Source: Nocardiopsis sp. MG754419 (GTDB taxonomy: Bacteria > Actinomycetota > Actinomycetes > Streptosporangiales > Streptosporangiaceae). From it: DNA of 51,637 bases. Each line of letters opens with the position of its first letter. Position 1 is the stretch's first letter. Below, one piece after another: positions 24,583-33,035 of this stretch. Location of the stretch: contig NZ_QOCZ01000030.1 of NCBI RefSeq assembly GCF_018207095.1, positions 1 to 51,637 on the forward strand, in the 5' to 3' direction. The notes under the pieces were generated by a model. It made no database searches and had not been told where the DNA came from. It saw only the letters and a list, made by a program, of their open reading frames with translations. A program made the translations under genes and the position numbers.

Positions 24583-25933
24583 GACGCCGGTCGACCCGCG
24601 GACCGCCGCCCTGGCGGCGCACGTCGCGGGGGCCCGCGAACGGGGGCTGCCGCCCGAGGTCGCGGCCAAGACCCGGCTCCACGTGTTGGACACCCTGGCG
24701 GCGACGCTGTCCGGGTCCCGACTCGAACCCGGGATCAGGGGCGCCGCCTACGCCCGCACCCAGGGCGGATCCGGGGCCACCGTCCTCGGAACGGATCTCA
24801 CGGCCTCTCCGGCCACCGCCGCCCTGGCCAACGGGATGTCCGCGCACGCCGACGAGACCGACGACTCCCACGCGGCCTCGCTCAGCCACCCGGGGTGCGG
24901 GGTCGTTCCCGCGGCCCTGGCCGTCGCCGAGGACCTGGGCTCCTCCGGTCGGGACCTGCTCACCGCCGTCGCCGTCGGCTATGACGTCGGCACCCGTGTG
25001 GTCATGGCGCTGGGCCGCCCCCCGGTCCTGGCCGAGGGCAGCAGCTACAGCACCCACGCCCTGGCCGGACAGTTCGGCGCCGCGGCCGCGGCCGCCGTGC
25101 TGCACGGCATGGACGCCGAGCGGGTCCGCTGGACCCTGTCCTACGCGGCCCAGAGCGCGGGCGGGGTGACCAGCTGGCTGCGCGACCCCCACCACGTCGA
25201 GAAGGCGTTCGTCTTCGGCGGCATGCCCGCCGCCAACGGGGTCCGCGCCGCCGAACTCGTCGCGTCCGGCTGCGACGGTGTCGCCGACGTGTTCTCGGGT
25301 CAACCCAACTACCTGGACGCGCTCTCCACCCGCGTGGACCGTGACCGCCTCGCGGCCGGGCTGGGGGAGCGGTACGAGATCATCCACACCAACATCAAGA
25401 AGTTCGCGGTGGGCTCGCCGGCCCAGGCCGCGGTGCAGGCGGTCCTGGACCTGGTGGACGAGCACGGTCTCACGGCCGAGACCACCGCCTCGCTGGAGAT
25501 CACCCTCCCGTACGACCTGTGCCGGGTGGTCGACGACCGCGACATGCCCGACATCAACGTCCAGTACCTGGTGGCGGGCACGCTCATCGACGGAGCGTTC
25601 ACCTTCGCCATGGCGCACGACGACGCACGCATGTCCGACCCCCTCGTCCGGTCCCTGCGCGAGCGCACCACGCTCACGGAGGATCCCGAGGTCAGTGGCG
25701 TCCGCTGCGCCACGCTGGTGGCCACCACCACCGATGGGCGTCGCCTGCGCCGTCACGTCCCGGCCGTGCGCGGGAGCGTGGACGATCCGATGAGCGTCGC
25801 CGAGGTCGAGGCCAAGGCGGTGGACCTGTTGGAGCCGGTGCTCGGTGCGCAACGCACGGCCGCGTTGGTCGGGCTTGTATCGTCGATGGACGAGGTATCG
25901 GACGTCCGCGAGACGGGACCGCTGCTGCGTTGA
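24551..25933 (+). CDS. MmgE/PrpD-family protein C
   Basis: A 460-residue PrpD-family protein co-transcribed with tctCBA; its ATG lies inside the end of tctA and has AAGGAG 7 bases upstream. The active-site block reads ADETDDSHAASLSHPGCG (near residue 99); the Lys block is EKAFVFGGMPAANG (near 217), different from the GKAA type in proteins A and B, so it belongs to another subfamily and probably has a different substrate or reaction. Its cotranscription with the transporter suggests it performs the first step on the imported acid. This is inference from position. Confidence 0.87.
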   Translation: MASTAVPDATETPVDPRTAALAAHVAGARERGLPPEVAAKTRLHVLDTLAATLSGSRLEPGIRGAAYARTQGGSGATVLGTDLTASPATAALANGMSAHADETDDSHAASLSHPGCGVVPAALAVAEDLGSSGRDLLTAVAVGYDVGTRVVMALGRPPVLAEGSSYSTHALAGQFGAAAAAAVLHGMDAERVRWTLSYAAQSAGGVTSWLRDPHHVEKAFVFGGMPAANGVRAAELVASGCDGVADVFSGQPNYLDALSTRVDRDRLAAGLGERYEIIHTNIKKFAVGSPAQAAVQAVLDLVDEHGLTAETTASLEITLPYDLCRVVDDRDMPDINVQYLVAGTLIDGAFTFAMAHDDARMSDPLVRSLRERTTLTEDPEVSGVRCATLVATTTDGRRLRRHVPAVRGSVDDPMSVAEVEAKAVDLLEPVLGAQRTAALVGLVSSMDEVSDVRETGPLLR

Positions 25934-26016
25934 TCCCCCAGACCGCGATGCTCTACGAGCGTCGGCGGCCCGCCCGGGCCGCCGACGCGCCACGACGAGG
26001 GAAGGCACCCAGCACC

Positions 26017-26805
26017 ATGACAGGCCAGCAGGGCACGGTCCAGGCCATCGATCGCGCCGTGGCGATCCTGTCCGCCTTCTCCCCGGCACGTCCGGTGGCG
26101 AGCGTGTCGGAGCTGGCGCGCGCCACCGGGCTCACCCGCAGCACCACCCATCGACTGCTGTCCACGCTCGTCCAACACGGACTCGTCGTCCAGCTTCCCC
26201 GGAGCACCAGCTACTGCCTGGGTCCGCGCCTGCTCGGCCTCGCCGACACCGCGCGCACCCAGCTCTCCCTGGAGCTGCACGCCGAGGAGACCATGACGGC
26301 GTTGCGGGACTTCACCGGTGAGACCGTGGGGCTGCACATCATGGACGAGACCCCGGTCCGGCGCACCATCGCCCAGGTGGAGAGCACACTGCCGTTGCGG
26401 CGGACCTACACCGACCTGGGCGCACCCATCCCGCCGCACCAGGGAGCCCCCGGCAAGCTCCTGCTCGCCTTCGCCCCCGAGGAGTTGCGCGAGCGGGTCC
26501 TGACCCAGGACCTGCGGTCCTCCACCACCCACGCCCGGATCGACCCCGCGGACCTGCGCGCCGAGCTCGCCGGGATCAGGGAGCGCGGGTACGCGATCTC
26601 GTTGGAGGAACGCGTGCTCGGGGTCGCGGGCATCGCCGCGCCGGTGCGCGACCACGCCGGTGAGGTGGCCGCCGCGCTGAGCATCAGTGTGCCCGCGGTG
26701 CGCACCGACCGACCGGCGTTGGAGAAGCTGGCCCCGCGTATGGCGGACGCCGCCATGGAACTGTCGCACCAGTTGGGCTACCGCGCGGGGGAACCCGCCG
26801 TCTGA
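26017..26805 (+). CDS. IclR-family transcriptional regulator
   Basis: A 262-residue IclR protein: winged HTH at residues about 8-70 (VSELARATGLTRSTTHRLLSTL) and a GAF-like effector domain at about 80-255 containing GAPGKLLLAF and the late VAGIAAPVRDHAGEV-type block. IclR proteins usually control catabolic operons and bind small carboxylates or aromatics. It follows the prpD-like gene C by 83 bases and is probably in the tct operon, so it may autoregulate and control the divergent PrpD operon. Confidence 0.91.
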   Translation: MTGQQGTVQAIDRAVAILSAFSPARPVASVSELARATGLTRSTTHRLLSTLVQHGLVVQLPRSTSYCLGPRLLGLADTARTQLSLELHAEETMTALRDFTGETVGLHIMDETPVRRTIAQVESTLPLRRTYTDLGAPIPPHQGAPGKLLLAFAPEELRERVLTQDLRSSTTHARIDPADLRAELAGIRERGYAISLEERVLGVAGIAAPVRDHAGEVAAALSISVPAVRTDRPALEKLAPRMADAAMELSHQLGYRAGEPAV

Positions 26806-27237
26806 TCCGTCGCGCACCGACGCCGAGGACCCGGAGCGGGTGGTCGATCACCCGTCCCGGCCCTCGGCGACGTCGGTGACCGTCGGCGACGGAGGCGGGG
26901 CTCGGCACACCGGGAACAGGGTGCGGAACGCGGGGCGTCGACGCCGCGCGCGCATCGCGCGACGGGACCGGCCCCGGCGCCACGCTCGTCGTTCGTCGGC
27001 CGCGCCCGCCTCGCATCCGTGCGGCGCGCCCGTGCCCGCACACGCCCCCTGTCCGTTGCCCGTTCCAGCATGTACGGCCAATACATGCTCGCCGGTGTAC
27101 ATCGCCGACAGAACCGGAAACCCCTGCCGCTGCACCTGGTCTCCAGGGCGTTGACAGCGGGCATACCGGGCGCAGAAAATGGCCGTACAAATCGAGCGCA
27201 CCTCTGCGAACTCACCCCTCGGCTCCCCGGAGGCCCC
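26806..27237. other. Intergenic region with promoter for prpD-like gene D
   Basis: 432 bases with no supported gene. It contains ATGTAC (27070-27075) and GTACAT (27097-27102) as an inverted pair, CCTGG-TCT-CCAGG (27135-27147), and a TTGACA -35 box immediately downstream. Confidence 0.45.
27135..27180 (+). promoter_or_regulatory. Promoter with adjacent operator-like repeat
   Basis: TTGACA (27151-27156) is a consensus -35; GAAAAT at 27175-27180 with an 18-base spacer is a possible -10. Directly upstream is the perfect inverted repeat CCTGG-TCT-CCAGG (27135-27147), whose CCTG/CAGG halves resemble those of the palindrome upstream of tctC. The leader to the ATG at 27238 would be about 50 bases. 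Confidence 0.45.
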
Positions 27238-28464
27238 ATGGTCATCGCCCGCGCCCTCGCCGACTGGGCCCACTCCCTCACCCCGACCCCCGACGACCGT
27301 GCCCTCGCGCACCGATCCCTGCGCGACACCCTGGCCGTCACCCTCGCCGCCGAGGACCACCCGCTGGTCGACCTCGCCCGGGACCTGCCGGAGGAGGCCC
27401 GGTGGGCCGCGATCGGTCACGTCCTCGACTTCGACGACCTGCACCTGCCCTCCACCGCCCACATCAGCGTCGTGTGCGTGCCCGCGGTCCTGGCCGTGGG
27501 CGGGAGCGAGGAGCACTACCTGGCGGCGGCCGGGGTGATGGCCCGCCTGGGCACCGCCCTGGGCTGGCGCCACTACACCGACGGCTGGCACGCCACCTGC
27601 ACCGCCGGGGCGCCCGCCGCCGCGGTCGGCGCCGCCCTCGCGCTCGGTCTGTCACCCGAAGGGACCGCCACCGCCATGGCGCTCGCGGTCCCCGCGGCGG
27701 GGGGCGTCCAGCGTGCCTTCGGTACCGACGCCAAATCCCTCCAGGTCGGCTTCGCCACCCACGCCGGGGTCCGGGCCGCCCGCCTGGCCGCGTCCGGGGT
27801 CCAGACCGACCCCACCGCCCTCGACCAGTGGTTCGCCCTGGTGGGCGGCGACCCCGACGCCTTCACCCCGGAGTTGCTCGACCCCGCCGCCGAGGCCGTC
27901 CCCGGTGGCCTGGCCACCAAGATCCACCCCTGCTGCTACGCCATGCAGCGCCCCATCGGCGCCGTGCGCGCGCTCGCGGAGGCCGTGCCCGACCCCGCCG
28001 CGGTCCGGCTCGTGGAGGTCGAGACCCCGGGCGGTACCCTTCACCCGCTCCTCCACCACCGGCCCACCACCGGGCTGCAGGCCAAGTTCAGCCTGGAGTA
28101 CGCCGTGGCCACGGCCCTCCTGGACGGCCACCCCGGCTTCGCGAGTTTCACCGACGAGGCCGCACGGCGCCCCGAGGCCCGGCGCCTGGTGGAGGCCGTG
28201 CGCGTCCGATCGACCCCCGGTGGGGACGGTCTCCTGGACGGGGTCACCACCGTCCACGTGACCACCGAGGACGGGCATCGCCACAGTGCCACCCTCGACC
28301 TGCCCGCCGGGGCCCCGGGGCGGCCCGCCGACGAGACCGCGTTGGCCGCCAAGTTCGCGGACTGTGGTCCCGAGGTGCCCGCCGTGCTCGCCGGCGCCAC
28401 CTGGGCCACCGCGCCCGACCTGCTCCGCGCCCACCTGTCGGCCCCCGCCGTGGGCGCCCCGTGA
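27238..28464 (+). CDS. MmgE/PrpD-family protein D (short, divergent)
   Basis: A 408-residue PrpD-family protein, about 50 residues shorter than the other three. The active-site region is altered: FDDLHLPSTAHISVV replaces the DDTH...HPG block, keeping the Asp and two His positions, and KSLQVGFATHAGV keeps the Lys. DGWHATCTAG matches the GWH block. KFSLEYAV near residue 280 is a typical C-terminal landmark. The ATG has GGAGG 5 bases upstream and the gene has its own promoter. Missing N-terminal length maps to the helical part before the first active-site block, so it may be a specialised or heteromeric subunit rather than a truncated enzyme. Confidence 0.84.
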   Translation: MVIARALADWAHSLTPTPDDRALAHRSLRDTLAVTLAAEDHPLVDLARDLPEEARWAAIGHVLDFDDLHLPSTAHISVVCVPAVLAVGGSEEHYLAAAGVMARLGTALGWRHYTDGWHATCTAGAPAAAVGAALALGLSPEGTATAMALAVPAAGGVQRAFGTDAKSLQVGFATHAGVRAARLAASGVQTDPTALDQWFALVGGDPDAFTPELLDPAAEAVPGGLATKIHPCCYAMQRPIGAVRALAEAVPDPAAVRLVEVETPGGTLHPLLHHRPTTGLQAKFSLEYAVATALLDGHPGFASFTDEAARRPEARRLVEAVRVRSTPGGDGLLDGVTTVHVTTEDGHRHSATLDLPAGAPGRPADETALAAKFADCGPEVPAVLAGATWATAPDLLRAHLSAPAVGAP

Positions 28465-28574
28465 ACCCCTGAGGCCACGAGCGGGGCGAACCTCCTCGTC
28501 GCGCGGTGCGTCTTCCGGCCCATCGCGGACGGGGACAATGGTGGTCCGGACGGGTCGGGACGAGGGCGGGAGCG

Positions 28575-29318
28575 ATGGCGGTCAACAGCGGCGAGTCTGC
28601 CTATCAGAGGGTGGCGCGGGAACTGCGAACGGCGGTGCTCGGCGGCAGGTTCGACGACGGGTCGCGCCTGCCCACCGAAGCCGAACTGGCGGACCTGCAC
28701 GGGGTGAGTCGGCAGACCGTCCGCCGCGCCTTCCAGGACCTGGTGGCGGAGGGGTTGGTACACCGGGTGCGGGGCCGGGGCACCTACCCGACCCGGAACG
28801 CGGGCCGCTACCTGCGCCGGTTCGGTTCGGTCGAGGACCTCATGGCGCTGTCGGAGGACACGCGCATGGTCGTGCTGCGGCCGTTGCGACGCAGGGTGGA
28901 CCTCGACGTCGCCGGGAGGCTGCGGCTGGAGACCGACACCGTGCACAGCGTCGACTTCCGTCGTGACCACGACGGCCATCCCTTCTGTGTGACGACCGTC
29001 CACCTCCCGCCGTGGGTCGGCGCGCGGCTCGACGACGTCGAGGAGCTCGACCGGGAGGGGGCGGAGAGCGCCGCCACCGTCATCGGTCTCCTGGACCGGC
29101 GGTTGGCACACCCCGTGGCCGAGGCGGAGCAGAGCATCACCGCGGTGGCCGCTCCGTCGGAGGTGGTGCGCGACCTGGGCTGCGCGGAGGAGGCACCACT
29201 GCTGCGGGTGGACCGCACCTACCTCGACACTCGGGGTGCGGTGGTCGAGCTGGCCACGAGCCACTTCCTGCCCGAGCAGTACTCCTACCGGCTCCGATTG
29301 CGGCGCGGCGCCCGCTGA
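28575..29318 (+). CDS. GntR-family regulator with UTRA effector domain
   Basis: A 247-residue HutC/UTRA-type regulator. Winged HTH at residues about 8-75 (LPTEAELADLHGVSRQTVRRAFQDL and the wing HRVRGRGTY); UTRA domain at about 95-240 ending in a short arginine-rich tail. UTRA domains bind small ligands such as sugars, amino sugars or organic acids. It is 110 bases after prpD-like gene D and probably controls it; which repeat it binds is not shown. Confidence 0.9.
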   Translation: MAVNSGESAYQRVARELRTAVLGGRFDDGSRLPTEAELADLHGVSRQTVRRAFQDLVAEGLVHRVRGRGTYPTRNAGRYLRRFGSVEDLMALSEDTRMVVLRPLRRRVDLDVAGRLRLETDTVHSVDFRRDHDGHPFCVTTVHLPPWVGARLDDVEELDREGAESAATVIGLLDRRLAHPVAEAEQSITAVAAPSEVVRDLGCAEEAPLLRVDRTYLDTRGAVVELATSHFLPEQYSYRLRLRRGAR

Positions 29319-29545
29319 CCGCGCCGGTGGCGCGGCGTGACCGCATCGCCGGGCTCCGGGATGACACCGACAGGGATGAGGTGTCCCTGCCCCGCGACGC
29401 CCGAGTTCCCAACGATCTCGGGCGGGCGACCTCGAATCCCGCCCACGCGGGCCCGGGGCCGACACCCCGTGTCTTCGGGCGAACGAGACGGCGCCACCGC
29501 GCCGGCGTCGTGCGCGGCGCGGTGGCGGGAAGGCCACACGGTCAG

Positions 29546-29573
29546 GGCCGCCCCGTCCGGGAACGGGGCGGCC
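29546..29573. terminator. Strong bidirectional hairpin terminator
   Basis: Perfect 11-bp arms GGCCGCCCCGT and ACGGGGCGGCC around a 6-base loop (CCGGGA). It sits between the convergent GntR and M23 peptidase genes, 5 bases from the stop of the latter. No U-tract, but the most stable hairpin seen in the window. Confidence 0.75.
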
Positions 29574-29578
29574 GTGGC

Positions 29579-30118
29579 TCAGCAGCCGGTGCTGCTGGTG
29601 ATGGTGGTGTTGCCGTAGTAGTGGATCTCCACGCCGTTGAGCACGACCTCGACGACCGTGCCGCTCTCGCGCTGTTCGTAGTGCAGGTGCGGTCCGGTGG
29701 AACCGCCGGTGCTGCCGACGGTGCCGATCACCGAGCCGGTCGAGACGCTGTCGCCGACGGACACGGACTGGGTCTGCAGGTGGGCGTACAGGGTCGTGAC
29801 GCCGCTGCCGTGGTCGACGATGATGTAGCGGCCGTAGCTCTCGTTGCCCAGGTTGGCGACCGTGGTCACGGTGCCGGCCGCACTGGAGCGCACGTTCTGG
29901 CCCTGGGCGTTGTCCCGTTGGAAGTCGACGGACAGTTGCGGGTTGTGGTTGGTCCGGGTGTTGGCGTTCCAGACCTGCCCACAGTCGAAGGGCGTGCGCA
30001 GGTTGAGGTCGGCGACCGACACGTCGTCGGCCGAGGCGCCCGCGGGGGCGAGCACGCTCAGGAACAGTGTGGCGGCCGCGGCGGTCGCGATCCGTGTGAG
30101 GGTTCGGGGGAACGTCAT
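29579..30118 (-). CDS. Secreted M23-family (LytM-like) peptidase homologue
   Basis: A 179-residue protein with a Sec signal peptide ending near APAGASA (residue 30). The fold landmarks of M23 glycyl/DD-metallopeptidases are present: SVDF with the zinc-binding Asp, the YAHL strand, and the C-terminal GPHLHYE with the HxH pair. The first zinc ligand, normally a His four residues before the Asp, reads Gln here (NHNPQLSVDF); the nearest His is eight residues before the Asp. It may be inactive or have shifted the ligand. The ATG follows AAAGGA by 5 bases. Monocistronic, with a strong terminator. Expected location is the cell wall or medium. Confidence 0.85.
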   Translation of the reverse strand: MTFPRTLTRIATAAAATLFLSVLAPAGASADDVSVADLNLRTPFDCGQVWNANTRTNHNPQLSVDFQRDNAQGQNVRSSAAGTVTTVANLGNESYGRYIIVDHGSGVTTLYAHLQTQSVSVGDSVSTGSVIGTVGSTGGSTGPHLHYEQRESGTVVEVVLNGVEIHYYGNTTITSSTGC

Positions 30119-30291
30119 GCGGGTCCTTTCTCGCAGAGCGGGGTTGCGAGTCCTGACAGAGCGAATACCCGCCGAACCGGCGCGAATTCATCCCATATGT
30201 CGATTAACTCCATTCGGGCAGGTCATCTCGGAGAAATCCAACGACCACACCCGGTCCGCCGGCGAACGCGAAGCCCATCACCGAGACCCCC

Positions 30292-30340
30292 TTGTCTGTG
30301 ATCCAGTCCACATATACGATCCGCGTGTTTCCTATAGGAA
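30292..30340 (+). promoter_or_regulatory. Promoter and operator palindrome of the sugar-acid operon
   Basis: TTGTCT (30292-30297) and TACGAT (30315-30320) form a -35/-10 pair with a 17-base spacer. Directly downstream, overlapping the expected transcription start, is the perfect palindrome TTCCTATAGGAA (30329-30340). The GntR/FCD regulator at the end of the operon is the likely ligand-responsive repressor for it. Confidence 0.6.
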
Positions 30341-30355
30341 CATGGAGGTGACCTG

Positions 30356-31450
30356 TTGGAAACGCGCACCTTCCCGGCACGGCCCCTGCGCGACCTCGCC
30401 ACGACCTCACTCGCGAGCACCGGTGTCCCCGAGCCCGACGCCCGCCTCACCGCCGACTCCCTCGTCCAGGCCGACCAACGCGGCATCGGCTCCCACGGAC
30501 TCCTGCGCCTGCCCCTGTACGTCAGCGCGCTGCGCGCGGGCGGCATCAACCCCCGTCCCACCCTCACCTGGGTCCGACGCCACGGCGCCGTGGCCGTCCT
30601 CGACGCCGACGCGGCCCTGGGCCAGATCGCCCTGGACCGCGCCCTCGAACACGTCGTCGCACAGGCGCGCCACCACGGGGTGGCCGCCGTGGCGGTACAG
30701 AACAGCACCCACTACGGCGCCGGCGCCTACTGGACCGATCGGCTCGCCGACCACGGCCTGATCGGCATCGTGACCTCGACGACGGGACCCGCCGTCGCCC
30801 CGCACGGGGGTGCCACCCCGCTCCTCGGCACCAACCCCCTCACCATCGCCGTCCCCACCGCCGACGACGCTCCGCTCACCGCGGACATGGCCACCAGCGC
30901 CGGCGCCTACGGCAAGGTCGTCGCGGCGGCCAACGAGGGTCGTCCCCTCCCCGAGGGGTGGGCGGTCGACGCCCGGGGCCGGCCCACGACCGATGCCGAG
31001 GAGGCCCTGTCCGGAGCCCTCCTGCCGTTCGGCGGGGCCAAGGGATCCGGCCTCTCGGTCCTGCTCGAAGCCCTGGCCGCCTCCCTCACCACCGCCGCGT
31101 TCGCGCACCGGACCGAGGACATCTGGGCGGACCGCGGCGCACGGATGAACACCGGACACCTGCTCCTGGCCCTGGACACCGACGCCTTCACCGGTCGGGC
31201 CCACACCGAACGGAAGGTCTCCGACCTGCGCGACCGCGTGCGCGCCTGCGGCGCCACCGGAACCCACGTCCACGCCCCGGGCGACCCCGAACGCCGCGCG
31301 GCCGCCACGGCCGCCCGCGAGGGTGTGCCGTTGAGCCCCGCGACCGTGGACCTGCTCGACGCGCTCGCCACCGAACTCGGACTCACCGCCCCTTCCGACC
31401 TGCCGTGGACCGACGGGGGGACGGACACACCCGGGGGAGGGGCGACGTGA
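30356..31450 (+). CDS. Malate/L-lactate dehydrogenase-family (Ldh2) oxidoreductase
   Basis: A 364-residue NAD(P)-dependent oxidoreductase of the Ldh2/YlbC/YiaK family, which reduces or oxidises 2-keto/2-hydroxy acids such as ureidoglycolate, 2,3-diketo-L-gulonate or sulfolactate. Typical blocks are GIGSHGLLRLPLY (near residue 43), NSTHYGAGAYW with the conserved His (near 120), GTNPLTIAVP and FGGAKGSGLSVLLE. The start is a TTG chosen because GGAGGTGA lies 5 bases upstream and no in-frame ATG is close. It shares GTGA with dctP. First gene of the operon; it may act on the keto or hydroxy acid made by the dehydratases downstream. Confidence 0.88.
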   Translation: METRTFPARPLRDLATTSLASTGVPEPDARLTADSLVQADQRGIGSHGLLRLPLYVSALRAGGINPRPTLTWVRRHGAVAVLDADAALGQIALDRALEHVVAQARHHGVAAVAVQNSTHYGAGAYWTDRLADHGLIGIVTSTTGPAVAPHGGATPLLGTNPLTIAVPTADDAPLTADMATSAGAYGKVVAAANEGRPLPEGWAVDARGRPTTDAEEALSGALLPFGGAKGSGLSVLLEALAASLTTAAFAHRTEDIWADRGARMNTGHLLLALDTDAFTGRAHTERKVSDLRDRVRACGATGTHVHAPGDPERRAAATAAREGVPLSPATVDLLDALATELGLTAPSDLPWTDGGTDTPGGGAT

Positions 31451-32478
31451 CACGGCACGGCCCTCGGCGCCGCGTCCTGTTCCGGGCGTGCACGGGCCTC
31501 ACCCTGGTCCTGTCCCTCACCGCCTGTGTCGGCGGGCGCGTCGACACCGACGTCCGGTCCGACGAGGTGTTCGGCCCCGACGACACCCTCTTCCAGTTCG
31601 CCCACGTCTACGACGCCCAACACCCCGTCGAGACCTGCGGGGTCCCCACGATCCAGGAGTCCCTGAGCGGCAGCGGCGTCAACATCGAGAGCTACCCCGC
31701 CGCCCAGTTGGGCAGTGAGGCCGAGACCCTGGAGCAGATCGCGCTCGGCGGCCTCGACCTCGCCGTGGCCGGGCCGTCCTTCCTGGGGGTCTGGCACGAG
31801 CCCGCGGCCCTCCTGGACAGCGCCTACCTGCTGGAGGACGTCGACCACTTCCTGGCGGCGGTGGAGAGCCCCGAGGTCACCGACATCCACCAGGGCATGT
31901 ACGAGGAGACCGGGATCCGGGAACTGTCCACCTGGTACTACGGCACCCGGCACCTGACCTCCGACGCGGCCGTACGGACCCCGGAGGACCTCGACGGGCT
32001 CAAGGTCCGCACCCCCGACGCCCCCCTGTACCTGACCAACATCGCCGCCATGGGCGGAACCGCGACCCCCATGGCCCTCGACGAGCTCTACATGGCGCTG
32101 CAACAGGGCACCCTCGACGCCCAGGAGAACCCGGTACCGACCATCGAGTCGTCCAAGCTGCACGAGGTGCAGCGGTACGTCAACCTCACCGGTCACATCG
32201 TGCAGGCGGTCCACGTCGTCACCCACGACGGCGTGTACGCCACCCTCGACGACGACCAACGGGTCCGTTTCGACGCGGCGATGGAACACGGTGCCGACGC
32301 CGTGCGCGCGTGCATCGTGGAACAGGAGACCGAGGCGCTGGAACGCTGGGAACAGGACGGGAGCATCACCGTCAACCGCGACGTCGACCGGGAGGCCTTC
32401 GCCGACCGGGTCCGCGAGCGCCTGCCCGACCAGGTGCCCTGGGGCGAGCTCTACCTCACCATCCAGGAGGGGACGTGA
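31447..32478 (+). CDS. dctP: TRAP transporter substrate-binding lipoprotein (DctP family)
   Basis: A 343-residue TRAP receptor. The lipobox TAC near residue 27 gives a membrane-anchored lipoprotein rather than the free periplasmic receptor of Gram-negatives. Conserved TRAP features are the GLKVRTPDAPLYL block (near residue 188), with the Arg that binds the ligand carboxylate, and ALQQGTLDAQENP (near 218). Start GTG overlaps the stop of the Ldh2 gene; stop overlaps the start of dctQ. Ligand presumably an aldonic or uronic acid given the enzymes that follow. Confidence 0.91.
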   Translation: MTRHGPRRRVLFRACTGLTLVLSLTACVGGRVDTDVRSDEVFGPDDTLFQFAHVYDAQHPVETCGVPTIQESLSGSGVNIESYPAAQLGSEAETLEQIALGGLDLAVAGPSFLGVWHEPAALLDSAYLLEDVDHFLAAVESPEVTDIHQGMYEETGIRELSTWYYGTRHLTSDAAVRTPEDLDGLKVRTPDAPLYLTNIAAMGGTATPMALDELYMALQQGTLDAQENPVPTIESSKLHEVQRYVNLTGHIVQAVHVVTHDGVYATLDDDQRVRFDAAMEHGADAVRACIVEQETEALERWEQDGSITVNRDVDREAFADRVRERLPDQVPWGELYLTIQEGT

Positions 32479-33035
32479 CCGACGCGAGCGCCCCAGGCGC
32501 CCCCGACCCCCTGGAGGAACGCGGCCGGATCCGACGCACGGTGGTCGCGGTCGAACGCTCGGTCCTGGTCACGGTGCTCCTGGCCACCTTCGGTCTGCTC
32601 GTCCTCCAGGTCCTCACCCGATACGTGTTCGCGGCGCCGCTGTCCTGGACCGAGGAGCTGGCCCGGTTCCTGCTGGTGTGGCTCACCTTCCTCGCCGCGG
32701 GCCACCTGGCCGGACGCCGACTGCACATCCGCGTGGACCTGGTGGTCGACCGGCTCGGGTCGCGCGGCGCCCTCGTGGTGGACGTCCTGGCCGGTGTCGT
32801 CGTCATCGCCACCTCGGCCGTCATGACCGTGGCGGCCGTCGCGCTGGTCGCCTCCGCGGCCGGCCTGACCGCGCCCGCGTCCGGTGTGCCGATCCCCGTG
32901 GTCTACCTGGCCGCCGCGCTCGGGTTCGCCCTGATGTGCGCCCACACCCTGGTGCACCTGGTCCGTCGCCCGGGCCAGAGGGGCGGGCCGGCCCTTCCGG
33001 GAACGGAACCGGTCGGAGAGGAGGCCCGGCCATGA
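32475..33035 (+). CDS. dctQ: TRAP transporter small membrane subunit (DctQ family)
   Basis: A 186-residue protein with four membrane segments and the DctQ hallmark LSWTEELARFLLVWLTFL (near residue 55), which contacts the large subunit. The GTG start overlaps the stop of dctP by GTGA and the stop overlaps the dctM ATG by ATGA, so the three transporter genes are translationally coupled. Confidence 0.9.
   Translation: MTDASAPGAPDPLEERGRIRRTVVAVERSVLVTVLLATFGLLVLQVLTRYVFAAPLSWTEELARFLLVWLTFLAAGHLAGRRLHIRVDLVVDRLGSRGALVVDVLAGVVVIATSAVMTVAAVALVASAAGLTAPASGVPIPVVYLAAALGFALMCAHTLVHLVRRPGQRGGPALPGTEPVGEEARP

Noticed and set aside
18362..28464. Methylcitrate cycle (propionate) gene cluster
   Set aside because: No methylcitrate synthase or methylisocitrate lyase is present and the PrpD proteins are of several subtypes, next to a tricarboxylate transporter.
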